Below are positions 1 through 5,461 of a stretch of 5,461 nucleotides of DNA, piece after piece. Source of the DNA: Treponema sp. (lineage in GTDB: Bacteria; Spirochaetota; Spirochaetia; Treponematales; Breznakiellaceae). The stretch covers positions 1 through 5,461 of the forward strand of contig JAIRNB010000273.1 in assembly GCA_031258265.1 (NCBI GenBank), written 5' to 3'. Numbering within the stretch: the first letter of the stretch is position 1; every line of letters begins with the position of its first letter. The notes beneath the pieces were generated by a model that worked only from the letters and a program-made list of their open reading frames with translations, made no database searches and was not told where the DNA came from. The translations under genes were made by a program, and so were the position numbers.

Positions 1-44
1 TCTTCCACCAGCCATGCCTTCTCGTCTTCGCTGTACCGTTTCAT
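1..44 (-). CDS. Start of a small IS66 TnpA-like transposase accessory protein (partial)
   Basis: Only the first 14 codons are in the window, reading MKRYSEDEKAWLVE and then leaving at the left edge. The start is well supported: AGGAGG sits on the minus strand at 54-49, four bases before the ATG at 44. The peptide resembles the N-termini of IS66 accessory TnpA proteins, small helix-turn-helix proteins that often begin with M-[KR]-[KR]-Y-[ST]-x-E-E-K followed by a helix with tryptophan and leucine. In IS66 elements tnpA is the first of three ORFs, before tnpB and the transposase tnpC, which fits its place just inside an element end. Fourteen residues are too few to be certain; another helix-turn-helix protein remains possible. 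Confidence 0.5.
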   Translation of the reverse strand, partial: MKRYSEDEKAWLVE

Positions 45-124
45 AATACCTCCTGGTTAAGTGTTTCCCGAAAGTCTATGCCGCTTGTTCACAGAAAAAA
101 AGGTGGGGTGAAATTGACGAATAC
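1..124 (-). mobile_element. End of an insertion sequence, IS66-like (partial, runs off the left edge)
   Basis: This stretch joins an antitoxin reading frame abruptly near base 124 and leads, on the minus strand, into a short leader, a strong ribosome binding site and the start of a transposase-accessory-like protein. Read on the minus strand, the tip begins near GTATTCGTCAATTTCACCCC, followed by a run of seven T. A tip with GTA, then an AATTT and CCCC block, in front of a small first ORF fits my impression of IS66-family ends, but I cannot compare it with a reference. The other end and any target duplication lie outside the window. The exact tip is inferred from where antitoxin homology stops and could be off by several bases. 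Confidence 0.5.
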
Positions 125-227
125 AAATAAATATTCTTCAACCAATTTTGAAACGCTTCTTTTTTGCATATTTTTTAGCGTTTTCTATTACATTTTGGTC
201 GATACTCAACGTTAATTTTGTATACAT
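125..227 (-). pseudogene. DUF6364-type antitoxin remnant, frameshifted and cut by an insertion sequence
   Basis: From the ATG at 227 the frame reads MYTKLTLSIDQNVIENAKKY, then AKKKRFKIG, and stops at 138-140 after 29 residues. The N-terminus matches the pattern of DUF6364 antitoxins: a short beta strand (KLTLSID), then a helix V-I-E-x-A-K-x-Y-A-K. From 154 another minus-strand frame continues with VSKLVEEYL, the expected next segment. Removing one A from the AAGAAGC run joins them as AKKSVSKLVEEYL. Homology ends after EEYL near base 125, where insertion-sequence-like DNA begins. TAGGAG lies six to seven bases before the ATG at 227; an in-frame ATG at 233 is too close to it. Family members pair with a toxin, often PIN-domain, encoded downstream; here it would lie beyond the left edge. 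The protein is presumably non-functional. Confidence 0.68.
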
Positions 228-237
228 AATCATCTCC

Positions 238-267
238 TACGTAATAATATAAGATATAGCTTACGTA
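238..267. promoter_or_regulatory. Inverted repeat TACGTAA/TTACGTA over the antitoxin promoter, possible operator
   Basis: A perfect 7-base inverted repeat, TACGTAA at 238-244 and TTACGTA at 261-267, is separated by 16 bases, with centres 23 bases apart (about two helical turns). One arm lies at the predicted transcription start, the other in the spacer between the -35 and -10 boxes. Such placement is typical of antitoxin operators used for autorepression, so it is read as a candidate site for the antitoxin or its toxin complex. Binding is inferred, not shown. Confidence 0.45.
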
Positions 268-274
268 TTGTCAT
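239..274 (-). promoter_or_regulatory. Promoter of the antitoxin remnant
   Basis: On the minus strand, ATGACA at 274-269 (five of six against TTGACA) is followed after exactly 17 bases by TATATT at 251-246 (five of six against TATAAT). This predicts transcription from about base 239, giving a leader of roughly 12 bases that carries the TAGGAG ribosome binding site before the ATG at 227. The surroundings are AT-rich, as expected for a promoter. The assignment rests on consensus match and spacing only. Confidence 0.55.
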
Positions 275-343
275 AAGTTTTTGTTTTTTGGCAGTAATTC
301 CGAATTCAAAATCCCAAAACCGAAAAGACCTGCGGATCCCCCC

Positions 344-407
344 ATGGACCCGCAGACGGTACGGGGGCGCACACATACTGTGTAATGGAGGTATCGGTAA
401 AAAAAAC
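344..407 (+). repeat. Repeat unit, copy 1 (direct)
   Basis: This 64-base unit begins ATGGACCCGCAGACGGTACG and recurs without gaps at 433-496, a period of 89 bases. Copies 1 and 2 differ at eight positions, all transitions; seven of the eight have A or T here and G or C in copy 2. Similarity extends a few bases to the left through a run of C. The 25 bases between the copies are unrelated to the unit. Copy 1 contains a small hairpin ACACA-TAC-TGTGT at 371-383. It codes for nothing recognisable. Confidence 0.85.
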
Positions 408-432
408 AAAAGCCCCGCGACCAAGGCCCCCT

Positions 433-496
433 ATGGACCCGCAGACGGTACGGGGACGCACACACACCGTGTAATGGGGGTGTCGGTGGAAAAAGC
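433..496 (+). repeat. Repeat unit, copy 2 (direct), left arm of a fold-back palindrome
   Basis: This is the second direct copy of the 64-base unit at 344-407. It is also the left arm of a longer inverted repeat: the blocks ATGGACCC (433-440), GGGGACGCAC (452-461) and TGTCGG (481-486), plus the hairpin arm, all recur in reverse complement and in reverse order at 585-592, 562-571, 535-540 and 519-532. The symmetry centre is near base 511. Confidence 0.85.
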
Positions 497-532
497 ACGG
501 GAGGGGCCCCTGGAGGGCCCCGTGCTTTTTCC
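488..532. terminator. Strong hairpin, bidirectional terminator-like
   Basis: Bases 488-498 pair perfectly with 522-532 (11 bp, GGAAAAAGCAC with its complement). After a four-base bulge, GGGGCCC at 503-509 pairs with GGGCCCC at 515-521 around a five-base loop; alternatively the outer stem extends to 14 bp. A5 precedes the GC-rich part and T5 follows it, so both strands show the GC-stem plus T-tract layout of an intrinsic terminator. No gene clearly ends at it, so it may instead be the core of the repeat element. Confidence 0.5.
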
Positions 533-606
533 AGCCGACAGGACCCCCGGACAAAGTCTCAGTGCGTCCCCGCTAACCCAACTTGGGTCCATGGGGGGGG
601 GCTCCT
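519..606 (-). repeat. Repeat unit, copy 3 (inverted and diverged)
   Basis: Read on the minus strand this copy carries, in order, a run of nine C, ATGGACCC, GGGGACGCAC, a GGGGG block, TGTCGG and GGAAAAAGCACGGG. This is the block order of copy 2, with substitutions and small insertions between the blocks. Its inner 22 bases match the inner end of copy 2 apart from one extra C. With copy 2 it makes a fold-back structure of about 180 bases ending 36 bases before the transporter start codon. Confidence 0.75.
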
Positions 607-641
607 TGTAATTTGACCCCGCAAGGCTTATTACTTATGGT

Positions 642-2897
642 ATGGGTACAGCGCTCTCGCCCTACCGCCTTGGCAAGGCCAGGGACAGGTACAATGTCTT
701 CAACTTTTTCGCCGCCCTCTCCTACGCGCTGATGGCGGGGAACATCATCACCCTTTTTGCCATGCGGCTGGGCGCGTCCTCCACCATGATCGGGCTCCTC
801 AACGCCCTGGGCTATGCTTCCTTTTTTTTCCTGCCCCTGGGAAAGGCCCTGTGCAGGGTATTTCCCATCGTGGGGGTTTACAGCATCGCCTGGATACTGC
901 GGGCCCTGTCCATGACGCCCGCCCTGTTCGTGCCGTTTCTGGAAGACGCGGGCCGGCATACCGAGGCTTTGCGCCTGCTCGTCCTGGGGACATCCCTGTT
1001 TCATCTGTTCCGGGGGATTGGGACCGTGGCCAATAACCCGGTGCTGGACAAGCTGGCCGCCGGCCCCGACCGGGGCAGCTATATGACCCTGATCCAGATT
1101 ATCAACAATGCCGTGGCTATGTTTGCCGGCTTTGTCCTGGCCATGCTCCTGGGCCGGAACCCTTCGCTGTTCCTCTATGCGGTTATTATCGCCACGGGCA
1201 TTGGGGGCGGGGTATTTAGCGGCGCGCTGCTCCGGGGCGTTCCCGAACCGGAAAAGGATAGCGCCGCTTCCCGCCGCGGGTTCTGGGCTGCCGCCAGGGA
1301 GGCCTTTTCCAGGAGGGCGTTCCGGGATTTTATAGTCCTGCTTTTTCTGATGGTCCTGGTTTCCGCGATTTCCCGGGCCTTCATCGTGGTATTTGCCCGG
1401 GAGGTATTCTCCCAGACCGACGGCATGGTCTCCCTCTTTACGGTCTTCGGCGGCCTGGGCGCCCTGGTGATGGGGCTGATCATCAAATTCCTGGTGGACA
1501 GGGTCGGAGCCAGGCCCCTGTACCTTACCTGCATCATCGTGGGGTTCGCCAGCCTCCTGCCGGCGATTTTTTTCCCCGCGGCCGCGCTGGACAAGGCCGC
1601 CACGGTGGTGCCCTTCCTGTCCTTCCTGTTTTTCATCGTCAACTTCGGGTTCATCGGGGCCGAAGGGATCGCCCAGACCTACTTTCTTGCCCTGATCCCC
1701 GCGGAAGGGATGATGAACCTGGGGATACTCTACTTTTTCGTCTTCGGCCTCGCCGGCGCAGGGGGCTCCTTTTTGGCGGGCATATTCCTGGACGCCTTTT
1801 CCGGCCTGGGTTTCCCCCTGTTCACCGCCTTCAGGATACTTTTCAGCATCCTTGCGCTGATTCTGCTGACGGTGCTGCTCTGCAGCAAGAAACTGGCATC
1901 CCTGGGATCCCTGCCCCTGAGGGGCGCCCTGGAGGTAATGTTTTCTTTCAGGGACCTCCGCGCCATTACCCTGCTGGACCGGCTGAAAAAGACCGAGGAC
2001 TCCGGCGAGGAGGAGCTGCTCCTGGAGGCGCTCTACGACACCCCCTCGGCCCTGGCGATCAAGGGGCTGCTGGATAAAATGAAATCCCCCCGGCTGTCCG
2101 CCCGCGCCGATGCTATCCGCGCTTTAGGCGCCCTGGAGGACCTGACGGAGGACGCGGAGCAGGCGCTGATGGCGGATCTGACGGCCAACCCCTACACCAC
2201 CGCCTATTTGTCAGCGCAGATCCTGGGAAACCACGGCTATCAAAACGCCATCCCGGTTTTGCGGAAATTGGCCGCCAGCGCCGACTATATGCTGGCCGGA
2301 GAGGCCATAATCGCCCTGGCAAAACTCCGGGACGAAAGTTTCCGTCCCAATATTGAGCGGATTATCACCAAAACGAGAAATCCCCGGTTAAAGATCATGG
2401 GGGTAGAGGCTTTTGGCATCTACGGTTCCCCCAATTCACTCTCCACCCTGGTGGGAGCGCTTCGGACAAAGGACCCGCCCCCCTACCTCCTGGATACGGT
2501 CGCGCTCTCCATGGCGGCTATCCTGGGCATTGAAAACAAGTTTTACCCCCTGCTGGTTCGTTTTTTGGAGCAGCCCGCCCAGGCCGCGGTCATAGCCATG
2601 GATGAAGCCGAAGCCGCCTGCGAGTCCTTCCTGTCCCGCCGCCGGGGCTGGAAATTCCGCAGGGAAACCGGCGGAATCGCCGTGAAACAGGCGAAGGACC
2701 TCCAGGCCGCGGTCGCCTCCTACATGCGGGACTCCGACGGCGCCCCCCTGGCCCGGTGGATCCTGGAACTGCCCGACGACCGGGCGCAGGAGCTGGTCCG
2801 CACGGTCCTTTCCGAAGCGGCCCTGGACGATGAATTTGCCGCCCACGACCGGCTCAAACTCCTCATTGCCTATTGGTCCGCGACCCGCCTCCGGTAG
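642..2897 (+). CDS. Major facilitator superfamily transporter fused to C-terminal HEAT-like repeats
   Basis: The 751-residue protein is predicted to sit in the inner membrane. Residues about 20-416 contain twelve hydrophobic segments (near 21-42, 46-69, 75-100, 107-130, 155-172, 174-195, 229-256, 261-286, 292-316, 320-342, 358-384, 394-416), with a charged loop at 198-228 between halves, the canonical MFS plan. VDRVGARPL at 285-293 resembles MFS motif A at its second-half position. Residues about 440-660 are soluble and made of paired helices such as ADAIRALGALEDL and AGEAIIALAKL, typical of HEAT/EZ-HEAT repeats; the rest is a charged helical tail, probably cytoplasmic. An ordinary MFS protein has about 400-450 residues, so the tail adds some 300. 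The substrate is unknown. The frame opens at 612 and ATG 642 is its only plausible start, but no clear Shine-Dalgarno sequence precedes it. Confidence 0.85.
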   Translation: MGTALSPYRLGKARDRYNVFNFFAALSYALMAGNIITLFAMRLGASSTMIGLLNALGYASFFFLPLGKALCRVFPIVGVYSIAWILRALSMTPALFVPFLEDAGRHTEALRLLVLGTSLFHLFRGIGTVANNPVLDKLAAGPDRGSYMTLIQIINNAVAMFAGFVLAMLLGRNPSLFLYAVIIATGIGGGVFSGALLRGVPEPEKDSAASRRGFWAAAREAFSRRAFRDFIVLLFLMVLVSAISRAFIVVFAREVFSQTDGMVSLFTVFGGLGALVMGLIIKFLVDRVGARPLYLTCIIVGFASLLPAIFFPAAALDKAATVVPFLSFLFFIVNFGFIGAEGIAQTYFLALIPAEGMMNLGILYFFVFGLAGAGGSFLAGIFLDAFSGLGFPLFTAFRILFSILALILLTVLLCSKKLASLGSLPLRGALEVMFSFRDLRAITLLDRLKKTEDSGEEELLLEALYDTPSALAIKGLLDKMKSPRLSARADAIRALGALEDLTEDAEQALMADLTANPYTTAYLSAQILGNHGYQNAIPVLRKLAASADYMLAGEAIIALAKLRDESFRPNIERIITKTRNPRLKIMGVEAFGIYGSPNSLSTLVGALRTKDPPPYLLDTVALSMAAILGIENKFYPLLVRFLEQPAQAAVIAMDEAEAACESFLSRRRGWKFRRETGGIAVKQAKDLQAAVASYMRDSDGAPLARWILELPDDRAQELVRTVLSEAALDDEFAAHDRLKLLIAYWSATRLR

Positions 2898-2951
2898 CGG
2901 GGGGGACTATCAGGATTCCGGCATATTTTTCATATATATTTCGACTGACAA

Positions 2952-2980
2952 TTGACACTGTTTACGCCAGTCCTTAGTAT
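2952..2980 (+). promoter_or_regulatory. Sigma-70-type promoter for cheR-cheB, predicted leaderless
   Basis: TTGACA at 2952-2957 is a perfect -35 box. Exactly 17 bases later comes TAGTAT at 2975-2980, a four-of-six -10 box. If 2980 is position -7, transcription starts at 2987, the A of the cheR ATG. No Shine-Dalgarno sequence lies before that ATG, consistent with a leaderless message. An alternative -10, TATGAA at 2978-2983, would need an over-long 20-base spacer. Confidence 0.5.
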
Positions 2981-2986
2981 GAATGT

Positions 2987-3808
2987 ATGGCAGATGAAAT
3001 AGTTTTGACTGATGCCGATTTTGACAGGTATCGCGATCTTGTTTATAAAGAATGTGGTATCAATTTTACCGACACCAACCGCTCGATTCTGGAGGGCAGA
3101 CTGAAAGAGCGGCTGCGATCCAAGCCGGGGACGACCCTGGCCTCCTATTTTAGCGTTATTTCCAAAGATAAAGAAGAACTCAAGGCTTTTATTGACTCGG
3201 TTACCACCAATCTAACCCGGTTTTTTCGCAACCAGGCCCATTTTGACGCCCTGGAACGGCATATTATCCCGGAACTGATGCGGATCAAGAAGGCCTCGGG
3301 GAGTTTTACCATAAAGATCTGGAGCGCCGGCTGTTCAACCGGGGAGGAACCCTATTCCATCGCCATGCTGCTCAGCAATATACTGCCGCAGCCCTGGAAA
3401 TTCGAGATTGTCGCCAGCGACATCAGCCTCAAGTGCCTTATGACCGGCAAAGAAGGGTTCTACTCCGAAAACCGCATAGAGGGCATTCCTGACAACTACC
3501 TGAAAAAATACTTTGACAAGGTTGCCGGGGGCTATAAAGTAAAGGCAGATATTATGTCGAAGATCCGCTTTGATTACCATAACCTCCAGAACGATTCGGG
3601 CCAGCGCAACCTGGATATTGTCTTCTGCCGGAACGTGATCATCTACTTTGACGAGGTTACCCAGGCCAGGGTGGTGAACCGGTTCTGGGATTCCATGGCC
3701 TCCAAGGCGTTTCTTTTCATCGGACATTCGGAGTCTCTCTTTGGCATGGACACGAAATTTGAATTCCTAAAGACCGAATGGACGACCCTGTACCGGAAAT
3801 GGATATAA
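2987..3808 (+). CDS. cheR: Chemoreceptor glutamate methyltransferase CheR
   Basis: CheR transfers methyl groups from S-adenosylmethionine to glutamates of chemoreceptors, for adaptation in chemotaxis; it is cytoplasmic and works at receptor arrays. The 273 residues match a full-length CheR (about 286 in E. coli). Residues 8-80 are the helical N-terminal domain, with basic KERLRS at 40-45 and TTNLTRFFR at 73-81. The SAM-binding domain follows, with AGCSTGEEPYS at 114-124 as the nucleotide-binding loop, ASDIS at 143-147, DIVFCRNVIIYF at 210-221 and FIGHSESL at 244-251. No TPR or other extra domain is present. The N-terminus fits the family, so ATG 2987 is the likely start although it has no Shine-Dalgarno sequence. 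An out-of-frame ATG at 2979 opens only seven codons. cheB follows after 18 bases, presumably in the same transcript. Confidence 0.96.
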   Translation: MADEIVLTDADFDRYRDLVYKECGINFTDTNRSILEGRLKERLRSKPGTTLASYFSVISKDKEELKAFIDSVTTNLTRFFRNQAHFDALERHIIPELMRIKKASGSFTIKIWSAGCSTGEEPYSIAMLLSNILPQPWKFEIVASDISLKCLMTGKEGFYSENRIEGIPDNYLKKYFDKVAGGYKVKADIMSKIRFDYHNLQNDSGQRNLDIVFCRNVIIYFDEVTQARVVNRFWDSMASKAFLFIGHSESLFGMDTKFEFLKTEWTTLYRKWI

Positions 3809-3813
3809 AGGTT

Positions 3814-3819
3814 AAGGTG
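3814..3819 (+). promoter_or_regulatory. Ribosome binding site of cheB
   Basis: AAGGTG lies seven bases before the cheB ATG at 3827, inside the 18-base gap after the cheR stop codon. It supports that start and makes cheB differ from the two upstream genes in this window, which lack a visible site. Confidence 0.6.
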
Positions 3820-3826
3820 AAATAGT

Positions 3827-4978
3827 ATGGCTGAGGATATCACGGTTTTAATTGTCGACGATTCGGCGCTGATGCGTAACCTCATCGGAAGGATGATAGA
3901 GGCCACTCCCGGGCTTGCGGTTGCGGAAAAGGCCATGAACGGGGTCTTCGCGCTGCAAAAAATTCCCAGGGTCAACCCGGATGTCATTGTTCTGGATCTG
4001 GAAATGCCGGAAATGAACGGCATCGAATTTCTCAAGGAGCGAAAGAGGCTGGGAATCGCCATTCCGGTGGTGATCCTCTCCTCCATTGCCGCCCGGGGCG
4101 CGGAAATCACCATGGAGGCGCTCGCCCTGGGGGCCAGCGACTTTATTCAAAAACCTTCGGGTTCGGTGTCCGAGGATATCCACACCGTAAAGGACACCCT
4201 GGTGGGGATGCTCCTGGGCTATGGCGGCCAGTACCGCCGGAGTCAGGGCAAACGGGTGGTTCCCACCGTGGACTTTACCGCAAAAACCCTTACCCCCCTG
4301 CCGGGCGGCGCGGCCCAGCCCGAATCGGTGGGCGCCATTCTGGGAGTGCATACCGGCGCCGAGGCGGCCAAACCTATTGTGCCGGTCCGCAGCCATGCCA
4401 AGACGGAGATAATCGCCATCGGCATTTCCACCGGCGGGCCCGACGCGCTCCGGGTGGTATTTTCAAACCTGGATAAGGATCTCAAGGCGCCTATCGTGGT
4501 GGTCCAGCATATGCCCCAGGGCTTTACCAGTGAATTTGCCAAGAGCCTGGACCGGCTCTGCCCCCTGGAAGTAAAGGAAGCCGAGGAGGGCGACGACATA
4601 GTTCCTGGACGTATCCTCATAGCCCAGGGAAACAAACACCTGGAGGTGGAGCGCCGGGGCGTAAAGGTGACGGCCCACCTTTCCGACGCGCCCCTGGTGA
4701 GCGGGCACCGGCCCTCCGCTGACGTGCTCTTCGCCTCGGTGGCGCTGGTCTACACCAACCACGCCCTGGGGGTGATCATGACCGGCATGGGCCGGGACGG
4801 CGCGGCGCAGTTGGGAACCATCTACAAGGAAGGCGGCATGACCCTGGGCCAGGACGAAGGCTCCTCCGTGGTCTACGGAATGCCCAGGGTGGCCTTTGAG
4901 CTGGGCCATGTTCAGGAGCAGGTCCCCCTGGGCAAAATGGCCCGCCGCATCTGCGACATTGCCAAGGCTCAGCGCTGA
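3827..4978 (+). CDS. cheB: Chemotaxis response regulator protein-glutamate methylesterase/deamidase CheB
   Basis: CheB removes the methyl groups added by CheR and deamidates receptor glutamines; phosphorylation by CheA activates it. Residues 5-125 form the receiver domain: acidic pair D11-D12, phospho-acceptor D57 in VLDLEMPEMNG, S85 and K109 (QKP). Residues about 112-190 are a linker with proline- and glycine-rich stretches, which makes the protein (383 residues) longer than E. coli CheB (349). The catalytic domain spans about 192-380, with the triad S201 in GISTGGP, H228 in VQHMPQGFT and D324 in MTGMGRDGA; SGHRPSADVLF at 292-302 is also typical. All expected active-site residues are present, so the enzyme should be functional. 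It lies directly behind cheR, its functional opposite, with its own ribosome binding site. Confidence 0.97.
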   Translation: MAEDITVLIVDDSALMRNLIGRMIEATPGLAVAEKAMNGVFALQKIPRVNPDVIVLDLEMPEMNGIEFLKERKRLGIAIPVVILSSIAARGAEITMEALALGASDFIQKPSGSVSEDIHTVKDTLVGMLLGYGGQYRRSQGKRVVPTVDFTAKTLTPLPGGAAQPESVGAILGVHTGAEAAKPIVPVRSHAKTEIIAIGISTGGPDALRVVFSNLDKDLKAPIVVVQHMPQGFTSEFAKSLDRLCPLEVKEAEEGDDIVPGRILIAQGNKHLEVERRGVKVTAHLSDAPLVSGHRPSADVLFASVALVYTNHALGVIMTGMGRDGAAQLGTIYKEGGMTLGQDEGSSVVYGMPRVAFELGHVQEQVPLGKMARRICDIAKAQR

Positions 4979-5004
4979 GAATTTTTTACCGTAAAAGGGA
5001 AAAG

Positions 5005-5020
5005 GGGGGAAGTCTCCCCC
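5005..5020 (+). repeat. GC hairpin shortly after cheB
   Basis: GGGGGA at 5005-5010 pairs with TCCCCC at 5015-5020 around the four-base loop AGTC. It begins 26 bases after the cheB stop codon. No T run follows, so it is not a classical intrinsic terminator alone, but it may protect or end the cheRB message together with the next hairpin. Confidence 0.5.
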
Positions 5021-5027
5021 TCGCTTC

Positions 5028-5044
5028 AAAGCCTGCGGCTTTTC
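5028..5044 (+). terminator. Possible intrinsic terminator of the cheR-cheB unit
   Basis: AAAGCC at 5028-5033 pairs with GGCTTT at 5037-5042 around the loop TGC, and the T tract runs to 5044. The stem is short and the T tract has only five bases, so it would be a weak terminator. It is the best candidate after cheB. Confidence 0.4.
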
Positions 5045-5050
5045 CGCTAC

Positions 5051-5076
5051 CCCCTCTGCGGGGGACACCCCCGCAA
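5051..5076 (+). repeat. Perfect GC hairpin with a competing pairing
   Basis: TGCGGGGG at 5058-5065 pairs with CCCCCGCA at 5069-5076 around the loop ACA, an 8-bp perfect stem. CCCCC at 5051-5055 could instead pair with GGGGG at 5061-5065, so the two structures exclude each other. The wider stretch 5004-5090, built of C and G runs, looks like an intergenic dispersed repeat, but copy number cannot be judged from this window. Confidence 0.5.
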
Positions 5077-5132
5077 CGCCCCCGCGCTTTTGCCGGACAA
5101 TCTCCCGTAGAGTTTCATCGTGTAATATTTTT

Positions 5133-5461
<329 letters not shown>

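Larger units (their letters stand above)
300..641. other. Gene-free region holding the repeat element
   Basis: I see no supported gene here. Open frames across this stretch simply translate the repeat units; they share the same repeated peptides in several frames and lack ribosome binding sites. The content is the three repeat copies, the central hairpin, and about 36 bases leading to the transporter ATG. Composition changes sharply near base 330, from AT-rich on the left to GC-rich on the right. Confidence 0.7.

Noticed and set aside
344..496. Repeat units as a possible CRISPR array
   Set aside because: The unit is 64 bases with 25 bases between copies, only two direct copies exist, one further copy is inverted, and no cas gene is nearby.
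288..611. 107-residue plus-strand open frame and overlapping minus-strand frames over the repeats
   Set aside because: The peptides are direct translations of the repeat units, appear in several frames at once and lack start signals.
1175..1654. 159-residue minus-strand open frame inside the transporter
   Set aside because: It is antisense to membrane segments of a convincing MFS gene and has no domain or start signal of its own.
2979..3002. Seven-codon upstream reading frame overlapping the cheR start
   Set aside because: It has no ribosome binding site, and its ATG falls within the predicted -10 region, so it would probably not be transcribed.
3848..4396. 182-residue minus-strand open frame inside cheB
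   Set aside because: It is fully antisense to the receiver domain and linker of a complete cheB gene; no independent evidence supports it.

Overview
The window looks like a piece of a bacterial chromosome from a Treponema-like spirochaete, possibly a gut species. This is inferred from a cheR-cheB pair, a GC-rich transporter fused to HEAT-like repeats, and accessory debris nearby. No rRNA or other phylogenetic marker is present, so the assignment is only a suggestion. The last 68 bases are an unbroken G run that most likely marks a contig end created by sequencing or assembly.

Layout: bases 1-124 are the end of an insertion sequence reading leftward, with the first codons of a small IS66-TnpA-like protein and a strong ribosome binding site. 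It abuts a broken antitoxin gene (125-227, minus strand) of the DUF6364 type, which still has its promoter and a perfect inverted repeat that could be its operator. Bases about 336-606 hold three copies of one repeat unit: two direct copies 89 bases apart and a third in inverted orientation. Copies two and three form a fold-back palindrome around a bidirectional terminator-like hairpin. No gene is supported between 300 and 641.

Bases 642-2897 encode a 751-residue protein: a 12-helix major facilitator transporter with a C-terminal domain of HEAT-like helical repeats. An 89-base gap follows, containing a good sigma-70-type promoter placed so that transcription would begin at the cheR start codon. 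cheR (2987-3808) and cheB (3827-4978) follow 18 bases apart and are very probably one operon. They encode the opposing methyltransferase and methylesterase/deamidase that set the adaptation state of chemoreceptors; CheB would be controlled by phosphorylation from CheA. The transporter has no evident functional link to them.

Bases 4979-5393 hold no supported protein gene. First comes a cluster of GC-rich hairpins, including a weak terminator candidate, then a lower-GC stretch rich in short stems that may be the start of a structured RNA, with a group II intron 5' region as one hypothesis.

The points most worth a second look are the interrupted antitoxin locus with its intact control region, the fold-back repeat element, the MFS-HEAT fusion, the predicted leaderless cheR transcript and the structured stretch after cheB. 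I do not see convincing evidence for a wholly new multi-gene system.
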